Below are positions 43,616-52,495 of a stretch of DNA of 64,000 nucleotides, in pieces. A program made the position numbers and the translations under genes. The stretch covers positions 1,302,001 through 1,366,000 of the forward strand of contig NZ_CP042430.1 in the NCBI RefSeq assembly GCF_007970665.1, given 5' to 3'. The notes under the pieces are model-generated. The model had not been told where the DNA came from, ran no database searches, and was given only the letters and a program-made list of their open reading frames with translations. Origin of the DNA: Baekduia soli (lineage in GTDB: Bacteria > Actinomycetota > Thermoleophilia > Solirubrobacterales > Solirubrobacteraceae). Positions within the stretch are counted from its first letter, which is position 1. Each line of letters begins with the position of its first letter.

Positions 43616-44149
43616 TCATGCGGCGACGAGCTTGCGCTCGCGTCCCAGCGCCAGCGCCGTCAGCGGCAGGCCGGCGAGAATCGCGCCGAGCACGATGAGC
43701 AGGATGCCGCCGATCGTGGCGATCGTGGCGACCACGCTCCAGCCCCACACGCTCAGCAGCAGGCCGCGCAGCGTCTCGCCCTGGAACAGGGTGGCCTTCT
43801 GGGCGGCGAGCTTCTGGTCGTCGGGCGCGGCGAGCGCCTTCGTGCTGACCTGGGCGTAGGTCTGGCCGCCGGCGACCTCCTGAAGGTGGCGGTTGATGAA
43901 CTTGTCGGCGTAGGCCTTGGCCTTGGCGCCGTTGTCCACCGTCTGGCCGGCGTACTGCTTGAGGTCGGGGAACAGGCCCTGGGCCTGGTTCTGGGGGAAC
44001 GTGATCTTCTGGGGCGCCAGCTGGTCGCGGACGACCGCGCAGGCGTAGCTGCCGCCGACGACGGCCAGGACGCCGGCCGCCACCATGCCGAGCGCGAGGC
44101 CCACGGCGATGGGCGTGAGGGTGGTGATGCGGGTGAGGAAGGAGCGCAT
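43616..44149 (-). CDS. Membrane protein of unknown function with two transmembrane helices
   Basis: 177 aa. One helix lies near residues 12-38 and a second near 138-165, enclosing an extracytoplasmic domain of about 100 residues with a single Cys. This topology is common among small actinobacterial proteins with no assigned role. ATG at 44149 lies 6 nt after a TAGCTT -10 box (44156-44161). It is divergent from the gene at 44378; the gap between (44150-44377) shows no other feature. Confidence 0.75.
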   Translation of the reverse strand: MRSFLTRITTLTPIAVGLALGMVAAGVLAVVGGSYACAVVRDQLAPQKITFPQNQAQGLFPDLKQYAGQTVDNGAKAKAYADKFINRHLQEVAGGQTYAQVSTKALAAPDDQKLAAQKATLFQGETLRGLLLSVWGWSVVATIATIGGILLIVLGAILAGLPLTALALGRERKLVAA

Positions 44150-44377
44150 GGCCCGAAGCTATGCACTCTCCGCGCGCCGATCAGCCGTAGCGCCCCGCGT
44201 GGCCGCGGCGGGGAACCACCCCCGGGCCCTCCGGCGCATCTGTGGCAGTCCGCACAGACGCTGCCCGCAAGTACGGAGACGCCGGTTGGCCGTCGCGCCC
44301 ACCGGGCACACCCCGGGCTCCCCCCGCGCCGGCCCAGCGCCCGCGGATCCTCCGCCAGCGAACCCACAGGACGTCCC

Positions 44378-45403
44378 ATGAACGCCGCCCAGCAGAAGGT
44401 CGTGCAGTACCTCCAGGAGGCCCACGCCAGCGAGCAGGCCCTCACCCGCGTGCTCCAGTCGCAGATCGCGATGACGCCGCGCGGCACCTACCGCACGGGC
44501 CTGGAGACCCACCTCCAGGAGACCCGCTCGCACGCCGGTCGCGTCGCCTGGCGCCTGGACGAGCTCGGCCACGGCTCCAACCCCCTGGCCGCGATCGTCG
44601 GCTTCGCCGAGACCGTCGTCGGGCAGGCCCTCGCTCTCGGCAAGACCCCGCTCGACCTCGTCCGCGGCTCCGGTGGTGACGAGAAGGTCCTCAAGAACGC
44701 CAAGGACGCCTGCGCCACCGAGGCGCTGGAGATCGCGACCTACACCGCCCTCGAGCGCCTGGCCCGCGCCGTCGGCGACGACGACACGGCCGACCTCGCC
44801 GCGTCGATCCTGGCTGACGAGCAGCGGATGCTCGAGCGCGTCCTGCGCGAGATCCCCAAGCTGACCGACGCCGTCGTCGGCGCCGACGTCCGCGGCGACC
44901 GCTCCTTCGACGTCATGACCACGGGCGCGGCCGACACCGTCCGCGACGCCGCCAAGGCCACCGAGGACGCGGCCCGCAAGGCGACCGCCGCCACCAAGCG
45001 CACGGCGCGCAAGGCCCGCAAGGTCCCCGGCGTGGCGCAGGCCGAGGGCCGCGTCAAGGGCGCCGTCGCCTCCGAGGGTGACCTGGCGATCCCGCGCTAC
45101 GACGAGCTGACCGCCGAGGACATCGCCGGCCGCCTGCCGGCGCTGTCGCAGATCGACCTCGCCAAGATCGACGCCTACGAGCGGCGCAACCAGCGGCGCA
45201 CGACGGTCCTGGGCCGCATCACCGCGCTGCGCGGCGACGAGCCGTGGGCCGGCTACGACGAGCTCAACGTCGCCGAGGTGCAGGCCGTCCTCGCCGAGGG
45301 TGACGCCGATCGCGCGGGCAAGGTCCGCGCCTACGAGCGCTCCCACAAGCAGCGCGCCGGCGTCCTGAAGGTCGCCGACCGCGAGCACAGCGCCGCCGCC
45401 TGA
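44378..45403 (+). CDS. DUF892-type ferritin-like protein with C-terminal extension
   Basis: 341 aa. The N-terminal 165 residues resemble the YciE/YciF (DUF892) four-helix family, with paired helices such as LQEAHASEQALTRVLQSQIA and DACATEALEIATYTALERLA. A Lys/Ala/Thr-rich low-complexity linker (about 190-225) leads to a C-terminal domain with two similar segments (IPRYDELTAEDIAGRLPALSQ and WAGYDELNVAEVQAVLAEGD), each followed by YERxxxxRxxVL. Such proteins are linked to stress responses. The repeat may bind nucleic acid or protein; that is a guess. Confidence 0.8.
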   Translation: MNAAQQKVVQYLQEAHASEQALTRVLQSQIAMTPRGTYRTGLETHLQETRSHAGRVAWRLDELGHGSNPLAAIVGFAETVVGQALALGKTPLDLVRGSGGDEKVLKNAKDACATEALEIATYTALERLARAVGDDDTADLAASILADEQRMLERVLREIPKLTDAVVGADVRGDRSFDVMTTGAADTVRDAAKATEDAARKATAATKRTARKARKVPGVAQAEGRVKGAVASEGDLAIPRYDELTAEDIAGRLPALSQIDLAKIDAYERRNQRRTTVLGRITALRGDEPWAGYDELNVAEVQAVLAEGDADRAGKVRAYERSHKQRAGVLKVADREHSAAA

Positions 45404-45436
45404 CCCCGGCGCCGGCACGTCCTCGGACCCGGCCGG

Positions 45437-45790
45437 CTAGCGCCGGTCGGGCAGGACGAGGCCCAGCACGCCGTTGACGGCGCTGACCACGATCGCGGCC
45501 AGCGCGCCCCACCAGAACGTCCGGATGTCGAACGCGGGCACGATCCAGTCCGTGACGTACAGCATCAGGACGTTGATGAGGAGGTAGGCGACCCCGAGCG
45601 TCACGATGATGAACGGGATCGACAGCAGCGCCACCGCGGGCTTGACCCACGCGTTGACGACGGTGAAGACGGCGGCCGCGACGAACAGCGTCCACCAGCG
45701 GTCCCCGTAGGTCACGCCGGACAGCAGCCACGCGGCCACGAAGAGCGCCGCGACGTTGGAGGCCCAGCGGATGGCGATGGCGCGGGCGAT
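45437..45790 (-). CDS. Phage-holin-superfamily-IV-like membrane protein with apparent ATC start
   Basis: Four hydrophobic helices and a WKPAVALLSIPFIIVTLGVAYLLINVLMLY-type core (here VKPAVALL) match the small 4-TM holin-like family widespread in actinobacteria. The first canonical start is GTG 45739 (100 aa), but that cuts the first helix. Translation stays hydrophobic upstream (ARAIAIRWASNVAALF) to an ATC codon at 45790. This codon lies exactly 7 nt after a TACCAT -10 box, the spacing seen at other leaderless starts here. I therefore place the start there (117 aa), with reservation. Confidence 0.7.
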   Translation of the reverse strand: MARAIAIRWASNVAALFVAAWLLSGVTYGDRWWTLFVAAAVFTVVNAWVKPAVALLSIPFIIVTLGVAYLLINVLMLYVTDWIVPAFDIRTFWWGALAAIVVSAVNGVLGLVLPDRR

Positions 45791-45797
45791 GGGCGTG

Positions 45798-45803
45798 ATG
45801 GTA
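45798..45803 (-). promoter_or_regulatory. -10 box TACCAT of the holin-like gene
   Basis: TACCAT on the minus strand is followed by 7 nt (CACGCCC) and then ATC at 45790. No ATG, GTG or TTG in the right frame lies between the box and 45739. Confidence 0.5.
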
Positions 45804-45844
45804 GTCGCCCGGCCGCGGTCGCCGCCGCCGTGTCAGCGCGGGCG

Positions 45845-46261
45845 CTAGGAGGCCTGCAGCACGGCGTGGCTGGTGACCGCGCGCGCGATGACGCGGTCGC
45901 CCTGGGTGATCTCGGCCTCGGCCGAGCAGATGCTGCGCCCGGCGCTGACGCACCGCCCGCGGCAGGAGAGCGTGGCGCCGGTCGCCGCGGCGCGCACGTA
46001 CTGGATGCTCATCTGGACGTGCGGTGCCCCGATGCCTGGCGGGAGGTGCGCCTGGACGGCCCAGCCGGTGGTCGTGTCCAGCAGCGCGCTGAGGAAGCCG
46101 CCGTGCACGATGCCGATGCGGTTGCCGTGCTCGGGCCCCGGGTCGGCCTCCACCGTGGCGCCGTCGCGGTCGGCATGCAGGATCCGGAAGCCGAGCAGGC
46201 CCGCGAACGGGCCCGGCCCGAAGCGGGGGTCGTCGTCGTCGGCCATCTCGGTGCCGGGCAT
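45845..46261 (-). CDS. PaaI-type thioesterase (hotdog fold)
   Basis: 138 aa single-hotdog protein. The active-site motif GIVHGGFLSALLDT near residue 50 and the VQMSIQYVRAA strand are typical of PaaI/YbdB thioesterases, which hydrolyse aryl- or acyl-CoA esters. With five acyl-CoA ligases in this window it could recycle CoA, but it is not in an operon with any of them. Confidence 0.9.
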   Translation of the reverse strand: MPGTEMADDDDPRFGPGPFAGLLGFRILHADRDGATVEADPGPEHGNRIGIVHGGFLSALLDTTTGWAVQAHLPPGIGAPHVQMSIQYVRAAATGATLSCRGRCVSAGRSICSAEAEITQGDRVIARAVTSHAVLQAS

Positions 46262-46316
46262 CTTCGCACAGGGCGGGCGGTGGCCCGGGCGCCGGGGGAG
46301 GGGTCCCGGGCTCGCG

Positions 46317-46574
46317 CTACACGGCGTACAGATAGGTGTAGCCGGCGGTGCTGCCGGTCTCGCCCCACTCCTTCAGGCAGTACCGGCACACGCCGGCGCT
46401 GCCGTTGGGAACGTCGATCGTGCACGGCGGGCGGCCCTGGACGATCTCGGTCGGCACGCGCAGGCCGCGCAGTGGCCCGTCGTGCAGCAGGGCGGTGAAC
46501 GCGGGACCCTCGGGGGCGGGCATCGCGGCGGGCGCTGAGCGGGACCGCCGCGCGAGTCGCTGCATCATGGTCAT
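46317..46574 (-). CDS. Small CxxC-containing protein of unknown function
   Basis: 85 aa. After a basic N-terminus a beta-rich part reads LHDGPLRGLRVPTEIVQG and CTIDVPNGSAGVCRYCLKEWGETG, ending in YTYLYAV. One Cys pair (CRYC) plus an earlier Cys could bind metal. Three in-frame ATGs (46574, 46568, 46565) are possible starts. I do not recognise the family. Confidence 0.55.
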   Translation of the reverse strand: MTMMQRLARRSRSAPAAMPAPEGPAFTALLHDGPLRGLRVPTEIVQGRPPCTIDVPNGSAGVCRYCLKEWGETGSTAGYTYLYAV

Positions 46575-46726
46575 CTGGGCACCGTGGTCCTGGCTGGAAT
46601 GGTGGGCCTTGGTCACCCTGCGCCCCGGATCGCTGCCGGCCCAAGGTACTCCCTCTGGCGCCCGGCCCGCACCACCGGCCGGCCTCGGAGGCCCACGGGA
46701 TGAGCCGGTGTCCGGCGGGGCCGGGC

Positions 46727-47674
46727 TCAGAGGACGACGGTGTGACCGGCGCCGGAGGCCCGGGCGCGGCGGTCGACGAGCGCGGCGGCCGCGGCGTCCT
46801 CCACGGCGTGGCCCGTGGACTTGTAGACGGTGAGCGCGGCGGCGTCGGCGCGGCCGGGACGCGTGCCCGCGAGCACCTCGCCGATCTCGGTGACCGCCTC
46901 GGGATCGAGGCCCTGCAGCTCGTGGGCGCCCGCCGGGGGCGCGTGCTCGGCGGCGCCGCGCCACTCGGCGAAGACCTGCGCGGCGGCGACGGTGGCGGCG
47001 TCGAGCTCGGGCCCGAAGGTCCCGCCGACCGAGCTGACGTGGGTGCCGGGGGCCAGCCACGCCGCGTCGAGGATCGGCGCGCGGGCGTCGGTGCAGCAGC
47101 ACACGATGTCGGCGCCGCGGACGGCCGCCTCGAACGTGGCGACGCTGCGCGCGGCCGGGTGGGCCGCCGCGAGCGCGTCGGCGTGCGCGGCGGTGCGCGA
47201 GGCGACGCGGATGTCGGATAACCCGCGGATCCGCGTGAACGCCTCGAGGTGCGACCGGCCCTGGACGCCCGCGCCGAGGATGGCCAGCACGCTTGCGTCG
47301 GGCCGGGCGAGCGCGTCGGCCGCCACGGCGGCGGCGGCGCCCGTGCGCACGGCGGTGATGTGGGTGCCGTCCATCAGCGTCTGCAGCGTGCCGGTCTCCT
47401 CGTCGAAGACGGCGATGAGGGCCTGGTGGGAGGGCAGCCCGCGCTCGTGGTTGGCGGGGAAGACGCTGACGAGCTTGGTGGCCAGCGCGACGCCGGCCAG
47501 CGCGACGGGCATCGCGGCGAGCAGGCCCTGCGCGGCGCTCGCTCCGACGCGCGGCGGGACCGACGCGCGCCCGGCGCTCAGCGCCCGGAGGGCGTCGGCG
47601 AGCGCAGGGAGGAGCTCGTCGAGGTCCAGCAGCGCGGCGACCTCGGCCTGGCCGAGGATGAGGACGTCGGTCAT
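46727..47674 (-). CDS. Ornithine cyclodeaminase/mu-crystallin family protein
   Basis: 315 aa. The Rossmann motif ILGAGVQGRSHLEAF near residue 131, the THITAVRTGAAAA segment near 103 and TEIGEVLAGTRPGR near 265 define the family. Members include ornithine cyclodeaminase, alanine dehydrogenase and ketimine reductase, and the substrate cannot be assigned here. The gene is divergent from the frameshifted SDR at 47807. Confidence 0.9.
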   Translation of the reverse strand: MTDVLILGQAEVAALLDLDELLPALADALRALSAGRASVPPRVGASAAQGLLAAMPVALAGVALATKLVSVFPANHERGLPSHQALIAVFDEETGTLQTLMDGTHITAVRTGAAAAVAADALARPDASVLAILGAGVQGRSHLEAFTRIRGLSDIRVASRTAAHADALAAAHPAARSVATFEAAVRGADIVCCCTDARAPILDAAWLAPGTHVSSVGGTFGPELDAATVAAAQVFAEWRGAAEHAPPAGAHELQGLDPEAVTEIGEVLAGTRPGRADAAALTVYKSTGHAVEDAAAAALVDRRARASGAGHTVVL

Positions 47675-47806
47675 CGCGCCAGCTTCTCACGGGCGGTGAG
47701 CGGCGCATCCCGAGACCGGATATCTCCTTCCAGGACCTCGGTCCAGGACGCTGTGCCGCCCAGCGTGAAACCAGCGCCACCGGGCGGGCTCTGGCACGCT
47801 GGCGCC

Positions 47807-48504
47807 ATGCCCACCGCACTCGTCATCGGCGCTCGCAACCTCGGCTTCTCGGTCATCGCGCGATTGCTGGCCGACGGCTGGGACGTCACCGGCGGGGCAC
47901 GCTCGGCGCCGACGCTGGAGCGCGTGCGCGGGCGGGGGCCCACGCGTTGGAGGTCGACGTCACGGACCAGGCCTCCGTCGCGGGGGCGCTCCGCGAGGTC
48001 GCCGAGCGCCATGGGCGCGTCGACCTGGTGGTCAACGCCGCATCGCCCTACGGCGGCAGCCGCTCGGGCCCGTTCGGCGGCGGGCCGCTCGCCGAGGCGG
48101 GCCCCTCGGGCTTCGAGGACTGGTCGGCGATGCCGGTGCGCGGGGCCTTCGCGTTCCTCAGCGCGTCGGCGCGCTTCCTGGCCGACCAGGGCGGGGAGGC
48201 GACCGTCGTGCAGGTCACGGGCGGGTCGTCGCGGCGCGCGATGGCCGGGCGCGGCCTGTGGGCCGCGGGCGCCTTCGGCGTGCGCGCGCTCACGCAGGCC
48301 GCGGCGCTCGAGCTGCGCGCGCAGGGCATCCACGTCGCGCTGCTCGTCGTCGACGCGGTCATCGACCGCTCGGGCGGCGACGACGCGGGCAGCGCCGACC
48401 CCGCCAGCCTGGCCGACGCCGTCGCCTACCTGGCGGGGCAGAGCCCGCGCGCGATGACGCACGAGCTGCAGGTCACGCCCGCGCTGGACCAGTGGGTGCC
48501 GTGA
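47807..48504 (+). CDS. SDR-family protein, frameshifted
   Basis: The first 43 codons (MPTALVIGARNLGFSVIARLLADGWDVTG) and the rest (EVDVTDQASVAGALREVAERHGRVDLVVNAASPYGG onward) are in different frames. The switch falls at the GGGCGGGGGCCC run near 47931-47941, and one missing base explains it. Repaired, the protein is about 232 aa. The usual YxxxK is absent (WAAGA at that place), so it may be an atypical SDR. Its end overlaps the convergent GNAT gene by 32 nt. Confidence 0.75.
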
Positions 48505-49021
48505 CGCCGGCGGCCGCGTCGATCTCGGTGCCCACGAGCGACAGAACGTCGACGTCCAGCCGCTCGCCGCGCAGCACGTAGCTCGAGCGCAGCGTCCCCT
48601 CGTGCGTGAAGCCCAGCCGCTGCGCCAGGCGCCGCGAGCGGACGTTGGCCGTCGCCGACCGCCACTCCAGGCGCCGCGCCCCGAGCTCGTCGCGGGCCAG
48701 GCGCAGCAGGGCGCGGCAGACCGCGGCGGCCACGCCCCGTCCCTCGGCGCCCGTCGTCATCCAGATCCCCAGCTCCATGTTGGCCTGCGCGGCGTCGTGG
48801 TGGAACAGCACGCCGCCGCCCGCCAGCCGCCCCTCCAGCCAGGCGCCCGCGGCGACGACGCGCCCGTCCTCGGCGTGCTCGTAGGGGCGCAGCCAGTCCG
48901 CGGCGCCCGCCGCGTCGGCGGTCCGCGCCGGCCAGGGCAGGTAGGCGCCGAGGTGCTCGAGGTCCGCCTCGACGTGCGCGGCAAAGGCCTCGGCGTCGGC
49001 CGTGGTCAGGCGGCGCAGCAC
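48473..49021 (-). CDS. GNAT-family N-acetyltransferase (RimJ/RimL-like)
   Basis: 182 aa. The acetyl-CoA loop appears as MTTGAEGRGVAAAVCRALLRLA near residue 90, followed by RLEWRSATANVRSRRLAQRLGFTHEGTLR, typical of RimJ/RimL-like acetyltransferases of the L12-serine type. GTG at 49021 is the first canonical start. The frame upstream still reads protein-like (PLLAEPIALPGGA) back to a stop at 49075-49073, so the true start may be a CTG or be hidden by an indel in the adjacent C-run. Confidence 0.85.
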   Translation of the reverse strand: MLRRLTTADAEAFAAHVEADLEHLGAYLPWPARTADAAGAADWLRPYEHAEDGRVVAAGAWLEGRLAGGGVLFHHDAAQANMELGIWMTTGAEGRGVAAAVCRALLRLARDELGARRLEWRSATANVRSRRLAQRLGFTHEGTLRSSYVLRGERLDVDVLSLVGTEIDAAAGVTAPTGPARA

Positions 49022-49089
49022 GGCGCCGCCGGGAAGCGCGATGGGTTCGGCGAGCAGCGGCGCGGCCCCCCGTCAGCCCGGCGCGGTGC

Positions 49090-50229
49090 TCACGTCGCGG
49101 TCCACTCGCGGTCGAACCAGCGCCTGATCCGGCTCGAGCCGAACTCGGCCTTGTGCGCGACGTACTCCGCCGACGGCCCGCGCAGCTCGCCCGTGCGCCG
49201 GTCGCCGAAGAACGTGATGTCCACGGTGGCGATCCGGTCGTCGCCGAACTCGATGTAGCAGACGCCGCGCCCGGCGTACTCGGCCGACGGCTCGTCGCCC
49301 CGGATCCGTGCGGCGAGGCGATCGGCCACGACCGCCGCATGGCCCTCGGCGAACGTCCCGGCCCGTGGCGTCCCGACCGCCGCGACGTCCCCGACCGCGT
49401 ACACCCCGGGGAACGCGGTCTCGAGCGTCAGGGGGTCGACGGGGATCCAGCCGTTCTCGGTCAGTCCCGACTCGACGACGACCGCCGGCGCCCGGTGCAC
49501 CGGCACGCCGAGGAAGAGGTCGAACGGCATCTCGGCGCCGTCGCGCAGCGTCGCCACGCCGCGCGCCGGGTCCAGCGCGCAGACCTCGCGCCGGGGGTGC
49601 CAGGCGATGCCGCGCTCCTCGAACGCCGCCAGGAGCACGTCGGAGGCCTCCGGAGACGGCGGGATGGGGCGCGGGAAGTCGACGACGAGCGAGATCGTGC
49701 TGCGCCCGCGCAGCCCCCGCCGCACGAGCTGGTCGTGCAGCAGCAGCGCCGTCTCGCTCGGGGCGGGCGGGCACTTGTACGGCGTCGAGAGGACCCCGAT
49801 GAGCACGTCGCCGCCCTCGAAGCCCGCGAGCACGTCGCGCGCGGAGAACGCGCCGTCCACGGTGTAGAACTCGTGGCCCGCCTCGGCCAGCCCGGGCGTC
49901 GCGGCGATGTCGAGATCGGCGCCGAGCCCGACCACCAGGACGTCGCCCTCGAACGGGCCCGCGTCGGTCTCCACGCGCCGGGCCGCCGGGTCGATGGAGC
50001 GCACCGTGGCCTGGACGAACCGCACCCCCGGCTTGGCGATCTCGTCGTAGCGGTGGCGCACCCACGGGGGCTCGGTGCGGCCGAACATGACGTCCAGCTT
50101 GGAGAAGCCGAACACGAACGCGTCGTGCTGGTCGATGAGGACGATGTCGACGGCGTCGCCGAACTCCGCCGACAGCCTGGCCGTCAGCTCCAGCCCTCCG
50201 AACCCGCCCCCGAGCACGACGACTCTCAT
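49090..50229 (-). CDS. FAD-dependent pyridine nucleotide-disulfide-type oxidoreductase, SQR/FCSD-like
   Basis: 379 aa. FAD motif GGGFGGLELTARL at residues 7-19 and a second FAD motif YAVGDVAAVG near 295. The STPYKCPPAPSETALLL segment near 150 carries the Cys typical of sulfide:quinone oxidoreductases and flavocytochrome c sulfide dehydrogenases. The other redox Cys are not evident, so type II NADH dehydrogenase-like or another activity is possible. ATG at 50229 lies 6 nt after a TATGGT -10 box. Confidence 0.88.
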   Translation of the reverse strand: MRVVVLGGGFGGLELTARLSAEFGDAVDIVLIDQHDAFVFGFSKLDVMFGRTEPPWVRHRYDEIAKPGVRFVQATVRSIDPAARRVETDAGPFEGDVLVVGLGADLDIAATPGLAEAGHEFYTVDGAFSARDVLAGFEGGDVLIGVLSTPYKCPPAPSETALLLHDQLVRRGLRGRSTISLVVDFPRPIPPSPEASDVLLAAFEERGIAWHPRREVCALDPARGVATLRDGAEMPFDLFLGVPVHRAPAVVVESGLTENGWIPVDPLTLETAFPGVYAVGDVAAVGTPRAGTFAEGHAAVVADRLAARIRGDEPSAEYAGRGVCYIEFGDDRIATVDITFFGDRRTGELRGPSAEYVAHKAEFGSSRIRRWFDREWTAT

Positions 50230-50235
50230 GGGGCG

Positions 50236-50257
50236 ACCATAACCCGGATGCTAGGGT
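50236..50257. promoter_or_regulatory. Back-to-back leaderless promoters
   Basis: In the 35-nt gap between divergent genes, TATGGT (minus, 50236-50241) lies 6 nt before the ATG at 50229. TAGGGT (plus, 50252-50257) lies 7 nt before the ATG at 50265. Neither gene has a ribosome-binding site. Confidence 0.55.
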
Positions 50258-50264
50258 CGCCGCC

Positions 50265-51819
50265 ATGAGCAGCGTGCAGAGCCTCGGGCATCTGCTCGAG
50301 CGCCACGCCCACGAGCGTGGCCGCGACGACGCGATCGTCGCGCTCACGGCCGCCGGGCGGCGCGCCATCACCCACGCCGAGCTCTTCGACCAGGGCTCGC
50401 GGCTCGCGGGATGGCTGGCCGGGCCGGGCGGGGTGGCCCGCGGGGAGCGCGTCGCGGTCCTGGTGACCAACGCGGACGCGTGCGCGTTCTTCACCGTGCT
50501 CGCCGCCTGCTACATCGGCGGGTTCGTCAGCGTCCCGGTCAACGCGCGGCTCGCGCCGCCCGAGATGGCCTACCAGCTGCGGCACTCGGGCGCCGTCGTG
50601 CTCGTCACGACGCCGGAGTTCGCCGGCGCCGTCACGGCCATCGCCGACGGCCTGCCCGCGCTGCGGTCGATCCTCGCCGTCGGCGGCTCGGCCTCCTGGC
50701 CGCGGCCCTCCGCCGGCCTGGCCGACGCCGTCGGCGCCGGCGAGCCGATGGTCCCGCGCTGCTCGCCCGGTGACGTGAGCGACATCCTGTACACGTCGGG
50801 CACGACCGGCACCCCGAAGGGCGCGACGTTCACCCACGAGGCGGGCATCGCCCACGGCCGGGTGTGGTGCGGGACGATCGACTTCGGGGCGCAGCGCTCG
50901 CTCATGCTCGCCTCGCCGGTCTACACGAGCACGGGGTCGCGCTCGTTCTTCCTGCCGGCGCTGCTGACGGGCATGACCCTCCTGTTCGAGGAGCGCTTCG
51001 ACCCGGCGTCGTGGGCCGAGCACGTCGCCACCGAGCGCCCGGACTACTACCTCGGCGTGCCCGCGATGTACGCGCTGATCATGGCCGCGCGTGATGCGGC
51101 CCAGGCGCCCCCGATGCACGACGGCCCGGACCTGCTGTGGGGCGCGGCGCCGATGCCCGGGCCCCTGGCGCGCCGGCTGGTCGACGCGTTCCCCGGGGCC
51201 GAGCTGTGGAACGTGTACGGGCTGACCGAGAGCGGCCCTGCGCCCGGCCGACGGGATGGGCCGGCTGGACTCGGTCGGGCGGCCGATGGCCGAGTGCGAC
51301 GTGCGCGTCGTCGACGACGACGGGCGCCCGCTGCCGGCCGGCGCCGAGGGCGAGATCGCGATCCTCACGCCGTCCCGGATGCTCGGCTACTTCGACAACC
51401 CCGAGGCCACGCGCCGCACGATCGACGACGACGGCTGGCTGCGCACCGGGGACGTCGGGCGCATCGACGAGGACGGCTTCCTGCACGTGCTGGACCGGAT
51501 GAACGACGTGATCATCCGGGGCGGCTTCAACGTCTACCCGGCCGAGGTCGAGGCGGCGCTCATCGCGCACCCGCGCGTGGTCGACGTCGCCGTCGTCGGA
51601 GCGCCCCACGCCGTGCTCGGCGAGGGCGTCGTGGCGTTCGTGGTCCTCGGTGACGGCGCCGGGATCGACGAGGACGAGCTGGTCCGCTTCTGCCGTGAGC
51701 GCGTCGCCGACTACAAGTGCCCGCGCGAGATCCGCTTCGTCGCCGAGCTGCCGCGCAACGCCATGGGCAAGGTGCTGCGCCGGACGCTGCGCGAGGAGCT
51801 CGTCGGCGAGGCGGCCTGA
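50265..51819 (+). CDS. AMP-dependent acyl-CoA synthetase, frameshifted
   Basis: The first part (to about 51240) contains YTSGTTGTPKGATFTHEAG near residue 180 and stops matching right after YGLTESGPA. The family resumes one frame over with DGMGRLDSVGRPMAECDV, GWLRTGDVGRIDEDGF, RGGFNVYPAEVEAAL and the C-terminal NAMGKVLRRTLREEL. The shift is +1 (or -2) near 51243-51250. Repaired, it is about 518 aa and looks like an active ligase. Confidence 0.82.
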
Positions 51820-52073
51820 GCCGCGGCGCCTGGCTCGCCCGGGGGACGATGTGCGCGCGCCGCCGTGACCGCGCCGGGCACCACGGCGCGTCGTGCCGGT
51901 GACGCGTGGGACGCGGCGAGCGCACGATGAGCCATCATCACCTCGGCGTGATCCGGTTCCTGCTCGCGGCCGGGCTCTCGTTCCTGCTGGGACCTGGCGC
52001 TGGCGGCCGTGGCGCGCGACTGACCGGGCGCGGCGCGGTGCCCACCGTCCCGGCGATGCGGTATCCAGGACGC

Positions 52074-52438
52074 ATGAGCGAGATCAAGCGCCTCGACTTC
52101 CTCGGGATCCCGCGCAGGACGCCGACCGGGCGCGCGGGTTCTACCGCGACGTGCTCGGCCTGCGGCCCGACGACCACGCCGAGTACGAGGTCTGGGCGGG
52201 GGAGACCTGCCTGGGCATCTGGGAGCCGGCCAGGGTCGGCATGCGGTTCGTCGCGCAGAAGGGCAACCCGCTGCCGCTCGGCGTCGAGGACGTCGCCGCG
52301 GCCCGGGCCGCCCTGGAGGCCCGGGGCGTGACGTTCTTCGGCGAGACGATGGACACCGGCGTGTGCCACATGGCGTTCTTCGCCGACACGGAGGGCAACG
52401 ACCTCATGTTGCACCACCGCTACGCGCCCTACGCCTGA
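52074..52438 (+). CDS. Glyoxalase/VOC-fold protein, frameshifted
   Basis: MSEIKRLDFLGIP is followed in the next frame by AQDADRARGFYRDVLGLRPDDHAEYEVW, then GVEDVAAARAALEARGVTFFGETMDTG and FFADTEGNDLMLHHRY, a typical vicinal-oxygen-chelate domain of about 121 aa. One missing C near 52109-52111 (CCC to CCCC) restores the frame. Candidate metal or substrate ligands are the early Asp and the C-terminal His pair. Confidence 0.78.
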
Positions 52439-52441
52439 CGC

Positions 52442-52470
52442 CGGAAGGCCCGCCGAGGGCGGGCCTTCCG
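52442..52470. terminator. Strong bidirectional hairpin terminator
   Basis: CGGAAGGCCCGCC (52442-52454) and GGCGGGCCTTCCG (52458-52470) form a perfect 13-bp stem with a GAG loop. It lies between the convergent VOC and cupredoxin genes. No long U-run follows on the plus strand immediately; TTTTT is at 52493-52497. Confidence 0.75.
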
Positions 52471-52495
52471 CGTGCCTCCGTCCGGTGACCGGTTT

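Noticed and set aside
49073-50494. Longer minus-strand frame overlapping the FAD oxidoreductase
   Set aside because: Its sequence is Arg/Gly-rich and out of frame with the clear oxidoreductase at 49090-50229.
51927-52030. Short plus-strand ORF starting MSHHHLGVIRFLLAAG in the 51820-52073 gap
   Set aside because: It has a hydrophobic start, but a sensible end needs a frame shift, and there is no clear ribosome-binding site or neighbour support. I see nothing else firm in this gap.
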